Shown: positions 28,208-36,222 of the stretch, one piece after another
Layout of the letters: the number at the start of each line of letters is the position of its first letter
Position numbering within the stretch: position 1 is the stretch's first letter
NCBI RefSeq assembly: GCF_040676675.1
Contig: NZ_JBFAPK010000006.1
Location: forward strand, 62,001-126,000
Length of the DNA: 64,000 bases
Direction of reading: 5' to 3'
Origin: JBFAPK01 sp040676675
GTDB lineage: Bacteria > Actinomycetota > Actinomycetes > Mycobacteriales > Micromonosporaceae
Notes under the pieces: model-generated
Seen by the model: the letters and a program-made list of their open reading frames with translations, nothing else
What the model was told of the DNA's origin: nothing
Database searches by the model: none
Position numbers and translations under genes: made by a program

Positions 28208-28909
28208 TCAGCCGGGCTGGACCGCGGAGCGGCGGCGCGACCGGTCGCCGCGCTCGGCGCGTACCCAGCGGGTCACCAGGAAGGCGGTGGCGACGAGCCC
28301 GAGCCCCGCCGGGGTGACCGCGAGCCAGTTGACGTGGCCGGGAGAGGCGACCGCGGCGCCGATCGCCGCGTAGCCGAAGGCCGACGGTACCGAGGCGAGC
28401 ACGCTGCCGAGCAGGAACGGGGCGAGCCGGGCGCCGGTGGTCCCGTACCCGTAGCTGACCAGGCCGTAGCCGCCGATCGGCAGCAGCCGTACGCTGATCA
28501 CGCCGAGCAGGCTCTGCCGGGCGAACCAGCCGTCGAGGCGGGCGAGCCGGCCCCGGACCCGCTCGGCCACGAACTCCCGGCCGAGCAGGCGCCCGACTGC
28601 GAAGCCCAGGGTCGCGGCGAGCAGCGCGGCGGCCAGGGTGTAGACCGCCCCCTCCAGCGAGCCGAAGAGCGCGCCCCAGAGGACCGTGATCAACGTACGC
28701 GGAACCAGCGCGACCATCAGCAGCGCCCCGACGACGACGGCCGCGAACGGGGCGACCGGCCCGAGCCGGGCGACCAGCCGCGGCGCGTCGGCCAGTCCGG
28801 GCTGCGGTACGAACAGCAGGGCCAGCCCGAACAGGGCCAGCACGAGCAGCAGCAGGACGAACCGGGCGACCGACCGTTGCCGGAACGGCCGCAGCGCACG
28901 CGCGATCAC
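28208..28909 (-). CDS. TVP38/TMEM64 (DedA-like) family membrane protein
   Basis: 233 residues with about six hydrophobic segments. The family core is present: LVPRTLITVLWGALFGSLEG, then GFAVGRLLGREFV and RLLPIGGYGLVSYGYG. Such proteins are implicated in lipid transport or scrambling. GTG 28909 overlaps the gatD stop (GTGA), so it belongs to the murT-gatD operon, which may point to a role with undecaprenyl or lipid II carriers (inference). A longer reading upstream would run through gatD and is rejected. Confidence 0.82.
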   Translation of the reverse strand: MIARALRPFRQRSVARFVLLLLVLALFGLALLFVPQPGLADAPRLVARLGPVAPFAAVVVGALLMVALVPRTLITVLWGALFGSLEGAVYTLAAALLAATLGFAVGRLLGREFVAERVRGRLARLDGWFARQSLLGVISVRLLPIGGYGLVSYGYGTTGARLAPFLLGSVLASVPSAFGYAAIGAAVASPGHVNWLAVTPAGLGLVATAFLVTRWVRAERGDRSRRRSAVQPG

Positions 28910-29622
28910 GAGCGGACGGCGATGGCTTCGGCCCGCTCGGCGCGGAGCCGGTCGGACCAGGTGTCGTCGAGCGGCGGCAGCGCGTTGATCCCGAGCGCCC
29001 AGCGCAGCAGCAGGTCGGCCAGGGCCGGGTTGCGGGCCAGGGCCGGACCGTGGGAGTACGTGCCGAGCAGCTTGCCGCGCCAGGCGCCCTCGGTGTTGCC
29101 GTCGTTGCCGACGCCGGTGCTGACCCGGGCCAGCGGAGCGACCTCGGGTCCGAGGTGGGTACGGCCGCCGTGGTTCTCGAAGCCGCTCAGCGCGGGCAGG
29201 CCGAGCCGCGGGTCGATCTCGCCGGCGAGTTCCCCGACGGCCCGGGAGGGGCCCCGGTCGGAGTAGAGGTCTAGCAGGCCCAGGCCGGCGCACTTGGTGC
29301 CCTTGGCGAAGAACGAGTGGCCGAGCATCTGGTAGCCGGCGCAGACCGCGAAGACGACCGAGCCCTGCGCGACCGCCCGGTGCAGGCCGCCGTCGGCGAG
29401 CAGGCGCTGTGCGCCCAGCGCCTGCGGCCCGTCCTCGCCGCCGCCGATGAGGTAGATGTCCGCCGAGTTCGGCAGCGGCTGGTCCGAACGGATCTCGCTG
29501 ACCTCGACGGGCAGGCCGCGCTGCTGCGCCCGCCGGGTGAGGATCAGCAGGTTGCCCCGGTCCCCGTAGGTGGAGAGCAGGTCCGGATAGATCCAGACGA
29601 TGTGCAGGCTTTCAATTGACAC
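28906..29622 (-). CDS. gatD: Lipid II isoglutaminyl synthase, glutaminase subunit
   Basis: 238 residues, CobQ-type class I glutamine amidotransferase. The nucleophile is Cys94 in FAVCAGYQMLG and the His is His191 in GTYSHGP, close to the positions in S. aureus GatD. It releases ammonia from glutamine for MurT, which amidates the D-Glu alpha-carboxyl of lipid II. GTG start MSIESLHIVW overlaps the murT end by 11 bases. Cytoplasmic complex with MurT. Confidence 0.93.
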   Translation of the reverse strand: MSIESLHIVWIYPDLLSTYGDRGNLLILTRRAQQRGLPVEVSEIRSDQPLPNSADIYLIGGGEDGPQALGAQRLLADGGLHRAVAQGSVVFAVCAGYQMLGHSFFAKGTKCAGLGLLDLYSDRGPSRAVGELAGEIDPRLGLPALSGFENHGGRTHLGPEVAPLARVSTGVGNDGNTEGAWRGKLLGTYSHGPALARNPALADLLLRWALGINALPPLDDTWSDRLRAERAEAIAVRS

Positions 29623-30874
29623 GGTCCAACTCCGCTCGGATGTCCTGGAACGCCGTGTAGTTGGCGATCACCTCAAGCCGCCCCGGGGGAACCGAGGCGA
29701 TCGCCTCGGCAAAGCTGCGCACGTGCTGGAACGGCACGTCGTTGACGGTGAGCCGCACCGCGAGGTCGTAGGCCCGGTCGCCGGTGATCAGCACCTGTCG
29801 GCCGCGCAGCGGCGCGAAGTCCACGTCGAAGAGCCAGGAGGTGTCCAGCCCGTCGGGGTCGCGGGCGTTGATGGAGAGCAGTGTCGGCGCGACGTCGGCC
29901 ATGTCGAACGCCTCCAGCCAGCTGGCCGGGTTCTTCGCCAGCAGCAGGCGGATGTTGCGCCCGTCGCGGCTGACCTGGGCGTACCGGCCGGCGATCGAGG
30001 TGACCGAGGAGAGCCGGGAGACCGCGTCGACGGGGCGTACGCCGAACTCGGCGGCGACGGCCAGCGCGGTGGCCGCGTTGCCGACGTTGACCCGCCCGGG
30101 CAGCTGCAGCGACACCTTGTGCCAGGCGCCGGTCGGGTCGACCACGCCGTCGTCCTCCACCACCCACTGCGGCTTCGGCCGCAGCAGGGTGCAGCCGGTG
30201 CACCACCACTGGTCCGCCGCGCGCTCGATGGGGGAGCCGCACTCGGGGCAGACCCACGAGTCGTCGTGCCAGCGCTGCCCGGCGCTGAACCAGGTGACGT
30301 GCGGCGCGATCAACTGGCCGTTGCGGGCCGGCGGCGGGGTCACGGCCCAGACCACCATCGGGTCGTCGGCGTTGGCGACCACCCGTACGTTCGGGTGCCG
30401 GACCAGGGCGGCGCGCCACAGCTGGGCCATCATCGCCACCTCCTTGGCCCGGTCGAGCTGGTCCCGGGAGAGGTTGAGCAGCGCCACCACGCGCGGCTCG
30501 GTGGCCTCCAGGACCTGGGCCAGGTAGTGCTCGTCGACCTCCAGCACCGCGTACGGGGTGCGGCCGGCGCGGGCCAGCGCGGAGGTGTGGCCGGTCGGCA
30601 TGTTGGCGCCGAAGGAGTTGGTGGCGACCGGTCCGAGCACGCCGACGGTGGCGGCCGTGAAACGGGTGGTGGTGGTCTTGCCGTTGGTGCCGGAGATGAG
30701 CGCGATGTCCCGGCCGGCGGCCAGGTGCGCGAGGAGATCTGGGTCGATCTTGAGGCCGAGCCAGCCGCCGATGACCGAGCCGTCACCGCGGCCGGCGGCC
30801 CGGGACAGCGCCGCGGCGGTCCGCGACACGGAGCTGGCCACCTTCGCCCGCAGAGGCATGTTCGCGTCCGTCAC
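29612..30874 (-). CDS. murT: Lipid II isoglutaminyl synthase, Mur ligase subunit
   Basis: 420 residues, Mur ligase fold. The P-loop is GTNGKTTT at 62-69; a Cys4 zinc ribbon (VCPECGSP and WCTGC) is inserted in the middle domain, as in MurT; a DUF1727 C-terminal domain follows. It activates the D-Glu of lipid II with ATP and uses GatD ammonia. Start GTG 30874 (VTDANMPLRAKV) follows a leaderless promoter; the longer upstream frame is low-complexity. It diverges from mraZ. Confidence 0.93.
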   Translation of the reverse strand: MTDANMPLRAKVASSVSRTAAALSRAAGRGDGSVIGGWLGLKIDPDLLAHLAAGRDIALISGTNGKTTTTRFTAATVGVLGPVATNSFGANMPTGHTSALARAGRTPYAVLEVDEHYLAQVLEATEPRVVALLNLSRDQLDRAKEVAMMAQLWRAALVRHPNVRVVANADDPMVVWAVTPPPARNGQLIAPHVTWFSAGQRWHDDSWVCPECGSPIERAADQWWCTGCTLLRPKPQWVVEDDGVVDPTGAWHKVSLQLPGRVNVGNAATALAVAAEFGVRPVDAVSRLSSVTSIAGRYAQVSRDGRNIRLLLAKNPASWLEAFDMADVAPTLLSINARDPDGLDTSWLFDVDFAPLRGRQVLITGDRAYDLAVRLTVNDVPFQHVRSFAEAIASVPPGRLEVIANYTAFQDIRAELDRVN

Positions 30875-30881
30875 GCGAGCG

Positions 30882-30887
30882 AGGTTA
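30882..30887 (-). promoter_or_regulatory. Leaderless -10 box (TAACCT) for murT
   Basis: On the minus strand TAACCT is followed by seven bases and then the GTG at 30874. Same arrangement as at methyltransferase, LON and hisD genes. Confidence 0.6.
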
Positions 30888-31109
30888 CCGGACCCCTCCC
30901 GAACGCAGGATGTGCCCGGACGCACAGTCGGTACGACGAGTGACCGCCCGATCATGTCTGCGTCGACCGGCGGTTCCGCGCGTCGCGGTAGTCGATCTAT
31001 GTCGGATAGCGGACGCGCGCGGGAGCGGGCTGGGCCCCTCCACTCCACCCCACCCCTTCTGACGTGCGGTTTTGTGGACGGAACCGGCCCGACGCGCCGG
31101 CGATTCTGG

Positions 31110-31150
31110 TTGCGGGTGGAGGGAAGTGGAGTAAAGTGGGGCCCACTGGT
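31110..31150 (+). promoter_or_regulatory. mraZ promoter overlapped by MraZ-type repeat boxes
   Basis: GTGGAG at 31116 and 31126 and GTGGGG at 31136 recur exactly every 10 bases, with a degenerate CTGGTG at 31146. TTGCGG (31110-31115) and TAAAGT (31132-31137), 16 bases apart, could be -35 and -10, so the boxes cover the promoter. MraZ is known to bind such direct repeats and repress its own operon. Confidence 0.65.
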
Positions 31151-31230
31151 GGGGCCGGGAGGGCCCACCCGGCCCGGGGGGTCAGCGGTGCCGCGAACAC
31201 CGCTTACGGGGGCGCGAGGGGGTTGGGCCG

Positions 31231-31662
31231 ATGTTTCTCGGCACTCACACTCCGCGTCTCGACGACAAGGGCCGGTTGATCCTTCCGGCGAAGTTCCGGG
31301 ACGAGCTGGCGGGAGGTGTCGTGATCACCAAGGGGCAGGAGCGCTGCCTGTACGTCTTCCCGACACCCGAGTTCCAGCGCATCGCGGACCAGTTGCGCGA
31401 GCAGCCGATGACACACAAGGCCGCTCGGGCGTACAGCCGGGTCTTTTTCGCCAGCGCCCACGACGAGGTGCCGGACAAGCAGGGCCGGGTGACGATACCG
31501 GCCCACCTGCGCACCTACGCCGGACTCGACCGCGACCTGGTCGTCATCGGCGCCAGTAGCCGGGTGGAGATCTGGGACAAGCAGGCCTGGGAAACCTACC
31601 TCGCGGAGAGCGAAGACGACTTCGCCGACATCGAGGAGGGGGTGTTGCCGGGCGGACTGTAG
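31231..31662 (+). CDS. mraZ: Transcriptional regulator MraZ
   Basis: 143 residues with two AbrB-like halves: TPRLDDKGRLILPAKFRDEL and VPDKQGRVTIPAHLRTYAGL. It is the first gene of the dcw cluster and is known in other bacteria as an autorepressor that binds repeated boxes upstream. ATG is preceded by a G-rich GAGGGGG ribosome-binding site. Confidence 0.96.
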   Translation: MFLGTHTPRLDDKGRLILPAKFRDELAGGVVITKGQERCLYVFPTPEFQRIADQLREQPMTHKAARAYSRVFFASAHDEVPDKQGRVTIPAHLRTYAGLDRDLVVIGASSRVEIWDKQAWETYLAESEDDFADIEEGVLPGGL

Positions 31663-31879
31663 GGCGTCGCAAGCCCGACGTACTGCGAGATCTCCAGCCG
31701 CTCACGTTCCTGGCGTCCCTTCCCCGGCGCCAGGCACGCGATCCAGACCGGTCGGCGTGATCATCAGCCGGTCGGTCGGTGTGGACCCGGAGCGGATGGG
31801 GATCTGGCGGTACGACGGCGCAGTGCGTGGCTGCAGGACGTACACGAGACAAAACTTTGGTGGTTCAGTGGGGGTCGAC

Positions 31880-32980
31880 ATGGGGGAGCTTCGAGGCACG
31901 CACGTGCCCGTGCTGCTCGGGCGCTGTCTCGAGTTGCTCGCCCCCGCCCTGAGCCGCGGTGATCGGACGGTGCACGTCGACGCCACGCTCGGCCTGGCCG
32001 GGCACGCGGAGGCGGTACTCGCCGCTCACCCACAGACCACCCTGATCGGACTGGACCGGGATCCCGAGGCGCTGGCGCACGCCAGGGCCAGGCTGGCCCC
32101 GTACGCCGGTCGGATCCATCTGGTGCACGCGGTCTACGACGAGCTTCCCGAGGTGCTCGACCGGCTCGGCTTCGCCCGGGTCGACGGGGTGCTGTTCGAC
32201 CTGGGGGTCTCGTCCCTGCAACTGGACGCGCCCGACCGAGGGTTCGCCTATGCGCAGGACGCGCCGCTGGACATGCGGATGGATCAGACCACGGGGGTGC
32301 CGGCCGAGGAGGTCGTGAACGGCTACTCGCACGGGGAGTTGGCCCGGGTGCTCCGGGTCTACGGCGAGGAGAAGTTCGCCGGCCGGATCGCCTCGGCGAT
32401 CGTCCGGGAGCGGGAACGGGCCCGGATCACCTCCTCGGCGCGCCTGGCCGAGCTGGTCCGGGAGGCCATTCCGGCACCGGCCCGAAGAACCGGTGGACAC
32501 CCGGCAAAGAGAACGTTTCAGGCTTTACGGATCGAGGTAAATAGGGAGCTGGCGGCGCTGGAGACGGCGTTGCCGGCCGCCCTGGACGCCCTCGCCCCGG
32601 GCGGTCGTCTGGTGGTCCTCTCCTACCACTCGCTGGAGGACCGGATCACCAAACAGTCGCTCGGTGCCCGGGCCCGGAGCACGGGTCCGGTCGACCTACC
32701 GGTCGAACTGCCCGGCACCGGCCCGACGCTGCGGTTGCTCAGCCGCGGCGCCGAGCTGCCGAGCGAGGCGGAGGTCGCCGCGAACCCCCGAGCCGCGTCG
32801 GTGCGGCTGCGGGCGGCGGAGCGGATCGACCCCGAGCGGGTCGAGGCCACCGAGGGGACCAGCACCACCGGACGCACCAGGCGGGCCGCCCGCGAACGGC
32901 CCCGCCGGGGTGTCAGGGCATTGCACCAGCCCGGTGCCGCGGCACCGGACAGCTCCACAATGGACGAACACGAAGAGTGA
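31880..32980 (+). CDS. rsmH: 16S rRNA m4C1402 methyltransferase
   Basis: 366 residues. The SAM site reads DATLGLAGHAEAVL (family usually GxGGHS; here GLAGHA), followed by FDLGVSSLQLD and, near the end, LSYHSLEDRITK. It methylates 16S rRNA C1402 in the cytoplasm. The start is uncertain: ATG 31880 (MGELRGTHVPVLL) fits the family and has GGGGG upstream; GTG 31868 is possible. The 217 bases after mraZ contain a CCTGGCG/CGCCAGG hairpin near 31709-31735 but no gene. Confidence 0.94.
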   Translation: MGELRGTHVPVLLGRCLELLAPALSRGDRTVHVDATLGLAGHAEAVLAAHPQTTLIGLDRDPEALAHARARLAPYAGRIHLVHAVYDELPEVLDRLGFARVDGVLFDLGVSSLQLDAPDRGFAYAQDAPLDMRMDQTTGVPAEEVVNGYSHGELARVLRVYGEEKFAGRIASAIVRERERARITSSARLAELVREAIPAPARRTGGHPAKRTFQALRIEVNRELAALETALPAALDALAPGGRLVVLSYHSLEDRITKQSLGARARSTGPVDLPVELPGTGPTLRLLSRGAELPSEAEVAANPRAASVRLRAAERIDPERVEATEGTSTTGRTRRAARERPRRGVRALHQPGAAAPDSSTMDEHEE

Positions 32981-33026
32981 CTTGCCGGGGGACGGCACGG
33001 GGACGGCACGTAGAGGGGGAGGGATT

Positions 33027-33758
33027 ATGAACGTCAGCAAGCGCGACCGCTGGGATCGCACCGGCGGGGAGCGCGACGCAGGGCAGCGTACACCGCGGTC
33101 GGGGGGCCGGATCGCGGGGGCGCGGGCCACGCGGGCCGGGGTCGTCGAATCGGTACCGGTGCGCGGCGGGCGCGCCAACCAGGCTCGTGCGCGGGGGGCG
33201 CGCGAGTTTCCGACGCAGGGCAGCACCGCGCTGCGCCCGCAGGACTGGGTGGCGCCGGCGGAGCGGGACCGCGCGCGGGAGAGTGCCCGCGCCGCACACC
33301 CGGCCGGTGGTGCCGCGGTGGCCCGGGAGAACGCCCGGGCCGCGCACCCGGCGGGCAGCGGGGCGGGAGCGCCCCGGCTCAAGGTGGCGCCACCGCCGCC
33401 GGTGGCGGTACCGGGCGCGCCCTTCGTCGGGCTCATCCTGGCCGTGGTGGTCGGCGGGGTGCTTGGCATCCTGCTGGTCAACACGAAGATCAACGAGAAC
33501 GCCTTCCGCCTCGACAAGCTCCAGAAGCAGCAGGCCTCGCTCGACATCCAGCAGCAGCAGCTGGAAAAGCAGATCGCCGAGTCGGAGGCGCCGGGCAACC
33601 TGGCCGCCCGGGCGCGGGCGCTGGGCCTGGTCGAGTCCGGTCCGCCGGCCTTCATCCGGCTACCGGACGGCAAGGTGATCGGCATCCCGCAGCCGGCCGG
33701 CGGGGAGCCGGCGATCACCAGCCAGCAGGGCACGGGTCAGCAGGGCGCGGGACGATAA
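33027..33758 (+). CDS. ftsL: FtsL-like septum protein
   Basis: 243 residues, bitopic. A long basic, Ala/Arg/Gly-rich cytoplasmic N-terminus (~130 residues, with RAAHPAG twice) precedes one membrane span (FVGLILAVVVGGVLGILLV) and a coiled coil (LDKLQKQQASLDIQQQQLEK). This matches actinobacterial FtsL by position and architecture, not by strong sequence identity. FtsL links FtsQ and the FtsW-FtsI synthase at the septum. AGGGGGAGGG precedes ATG 33027. Confidence 0.82.
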   Translation: MNVSKRDRWDRTGGERDAGQRTPRSGGRIAGARATRAGVVESVPVRGGRANQARARGAREFPTQGSTALRPQDWVAPAERDRARESARAAHPAGGAAVARENARAAHPAGSGAGAPRLKVAPPPPVAVPGAPFVGLILAVVVGGVLGILLVNTKINENAFRLDKLQKQQASLDIQQQQLEKQIAESEAPGNLAARARALGLVESGPPAFIRLPDGKVIGIPQPAGGEPAITSQQGTGQQGAGR

Positions 33759-33761
33759 CGG

Positions 33762-36131
33762 ATGGCGCCACGGGCGGACGAGCCGCGCCGGGACCCCTCG
33801 CGGTCCCGGCGCGCGTCGTCGCGGGAGGGTTCCGGCGGTCGGGCCGAGTCGGGCGGCCAGCGCGACGGTGGCCGGGGCGGCTCGGGCAACTCGGGTAACC
33901 CCGGCGGGCAGCGCGACGGTGGCCGGGGCAACCCCGGCGGGCCGCGCGACGGCGGCCGGCGCGGCTCGCCCGGCGAGGACGCCGGGTCGCGCGGGGGCGG
34001 CGGCCGGAGCGGCGAGCCGGGGCTCGGCGGCATCTCCGACGCGCGGGCGTACACGCCGCGCGGCCGGACCGTGCGGGAGGCGGCCGAGCTGCGCCGTACC
34101 CCGCGCTCCATCCGCTCGGGTGACCCGTTCCGCCCCGCCCTTCAGGTGCTCGACGGCGGTCGGACGGGCGGCTCGCGCGCCGCCCGGCGCAACCCGGCCG
34201 GCACCACGGCCGCCGGCACCGGGCGCACCGTCAGCCAGCGCCCGATCCGCACCGTCGACGCCGACAACCCGCTGCCCCGGCCGCGCCGACGCACCGGGGC
34301 CGCGGCGGACCCGCCCCGCCGGCCACCGGCCGGGCGGCGGCCGGTGCGCAAGCCGCCCCGCCCGCCCCGGCTCGCCGACCCGCGGCGCCGGCTGCGGCTC
34401 GGCACCGTGCTCGCGCTGGTCATCTTCACCGTGATCGGTATCCGGCTGGTCGCGCTGCAGCTCACGGACACGTCGGCGTACGCGGCCGAGGTCAGCGAGA
34501 ACCGGATCCGTACGGTGGACCTGCCGGCGCCCCGGGGCGCGATCCTGGACCGCTCCGGCGCGGCGCTGGCACACAGCGTCGAGGCGCGGTACGTCTACGC
34601 CGACCCGACGGAGATCAAGGACGCCGGCGCCGCCGCGACCGCCCTCTCCCCGCTGCTCGGCATCCCGAAGTCCAAGCTGCTGAAGGGGATGGCGCCGCAG
34701 AAGACGCCGGACGGCCGGCCGTCCCGGTTCCAGTACCTGGCCCGCGGGGTCGACGTGGAGGCCGCGAAGAGGGTCGAGGCGCTCGACCTGCCCGGCATCG
34801 GGATCAACCGGGACGAGCGGCGCGAGGTGCCCGGCGGCGACCTCGCCGCCAACCTGATCGGCTTCACCGGCGAGGACATGAACGGGCTGGAGGGGATCGA
34901 GGCGCGCTACGACGACCTGCTGCGCGGCGTCGACGGCCAGCGCCGCTTCGAGGCCGGCCAGGGCGACCTCGACACGGCCATCCCCGGGGGCTACAACAAG
35001 GTCACCGAGGCCCAGCCGGGCAGCTCGCTGGAGCTGACCATCGACCGCGATCTCCAGTACGAGGTGCAGCGGATCCTCTCCCAGACCATGCGCAAGGACA
35101 CCGGCAGCGTCGGCGCCGCCGTCGTGATCGACGTGCGCAACGGCGAGGTGCTGGCCCAGGCGAGCCACCCGACCTACAACGCCGCCGACCCGGGCGACAG
35201 CGCGCCGACCGACCGCGAGGACGCGGCGACCAGCTTCGTGGTCGACCCCGGCTCGGTGCACAAGGCGATCACCTTCGCCGCCGCCCTCCAGGAGGGCGTG
35301 GTCCGGCCCGACACGACCGTGCCGGTCCGGCCGCCCGGCGGGGGCGGGTACGCGCTGCCGACGGTACGCAAGGGCGACCAGACCTTCACCGACACGCACT
35401 CGGCCCCGGCCGGCGCCCGGATGAGCCTGCCCGGCATCCTCGCCTACTCATCCAACGTCGGCACGATCAAGATCGGCGACGCGCTCGGCAAGGAGAAGCT
35501 CTACGAGTACCAGCGGAAGTTCGGGCTGGGACAGGCGACCGGCGAGGGGCTGCCGGGCGAGGCGAGCGGGCAGCTGCTGGCGCCGGACGGGTGGAGCGGC
35601 TCGTCGTACGGGTCGGTGCCGATCGGGCACAGCGTGGCGGCCACCCCGCTGCAGATGGCCGCGGCCTACGCCGCCATCGCCAACAACGGGACCTGGGTGC
35701 AGCCGCACCTGATCCGGGCCACCATCGGCCCGGACGGCAAGCGCACCGACGCGCCGGCACCCAGGAGCCACGAGGTGGTCAGCCCCGAGGTCGCCGCCGA
35801 GCTGCGCACCATGCTGGAGGCGGTGGTGACGGTGCCGGACGCGACCGGGCTCAAGGCCGCCATCCCCGGCTACCGGGTCGCCGGCAAGACCGGTACCGGC
35901 TCCCGGGTGGTCGACGGCAAGTACGCCCCCGGCGAGGTGGCCTCGTTCATCGGCATGGCGCCCGCGGACAACCCGCGGTACGTGGTCGCGGTCTTCGGGT
36001 ACACGCCGAAGGGCGGGGGCGGCGACGTGGCGGCTCCGGCCTTCAAGCAGATGATGAGCTTCACCCTTACCCACTTCCGGGTGCCACCGACCGGTACGAA
36101 GCCGCCCAAGTTCGTGGTCTTTCCGCGCTGA
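33762..36131 (+). CDS. ftsI: Division-specific penicillin-binding protein (class B)
   Basis: 789 residues. About 200 N-terminal residues are disordered, with GGQRDGGRG-type repeats, longer than usual. A membrane span lies at ~211-232, a PBP dimerisation domain follows, and the transpeptidase has all three motifs: Ser498-Val-His-Lys501, Ser563-Ser-Asn565 and Lys709-Thr-Gly. It crosslinks septal peptidoglycan in the periplasmic space. The gene starts three bases after ftsL. The N-terminal extension may be an interaction platform (inference). Confidence 0.94.
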   Translation: MAPRADEPRRDPSRSRRASSREGSGGRAESGGQRDGGRGGSGNSGNPGGQRDGGRGNPGGPRDGGRRGSPGEDAGSRGGGGRSGEPGLGGISDARAYTPRGRTVREAAELRRTPRSIRSGDPFRPALQVLDGGRTGGSRAARRNPAGTTAAGTGRTVSQRPIRTVDADNPLPRPRRRTGAAADPPRRPPAGRRPVRKPPRPPRLADPRRRLRLGTVLALVIFTVIGIRLVALQLTDTSAYAAEVSENRIRTVDLPAPRGAILDRSGAALAHSVEARYVYADPTEIKDAGAAATALSPLLGIPKSKLLKGMAPQKTPDGRPSRFQYLARGVDVEAAKRVEALDLPGIGINRDERREVPGGDLAANLIGFTGEDMNGLEGIEARYDDLLRGVDGQRRFEAGQGDLDTAIPGGYNKVTEAQPGSSLELTIDRDLQYEVQRILSQTMRKDTGSVGAAVVIDVRNGEVLAQASHPTYNAADPGDSAPTDREDAATSFVVDPGSVHKAITFAAALQEGVVRPDTTVPVRPPGGGGYALPTVRKGDQTFTDTHSAPAGARMSLPGILAYSSNVGTIKIGDALGKEKLYEYQRKFGLGQATGEGLPGEASGQLLAPDGWSGSSYGSVPIGHSVAATPLQMAAAYAAIANNGTWVQPHLIRATIGPDGKRTDAPAPRSHEVVSPEVAAELRTMLEAVVTVPDATGLKAAIPGYRVAGKTGTGSRVVDGKYAPGEVASFIGMAPADNPRYVVAVFGYTPKGGGGDVAAPAFKQMMSFTLTHFRVPPTGTKPPKFVVFPR

Positions 36132-36208
36132 CCAGGCACGGGACGCCATCATCGGTGGGTGTGGGCGAACCACCGGGGCGGCGGTGTGATCCGGGTTGCC
36201 GGACCGGG

Positions 36209-36214
36209 TAGGGT
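36209..36214 (+). promoter_or_regulatory. Leaderless -10 box (TAGGGT) for murE
   Basis: TAGGGT ends eight bases before the GTG at 36223. This gives murE and the following genes an internal promoter within the dcw cluster. Confidence 0.5.
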
Positions 36215-36222
36215 CTGACGCC

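Larger units (their letters stand above)
30875..31230. other. Divergent regulatory region between murT and mraZ
   Basis: 356 bases. It contains the leaderless murT promoter on the minus strand at its left edge and the mraZ promoter with MraZ-type boxes at right. A further run of GTGGGG/GTGGAG units on the minus strand lies near 31035-31060. No gene is supported here. Confidence 0.65.

Noticed and set aside
29612..30874. MurT gene taken as the missing murD
   Set aside because: It has the Cys4 zinc ribbon and DUF1727 C-terminus of MurT and is coupled to gatD.
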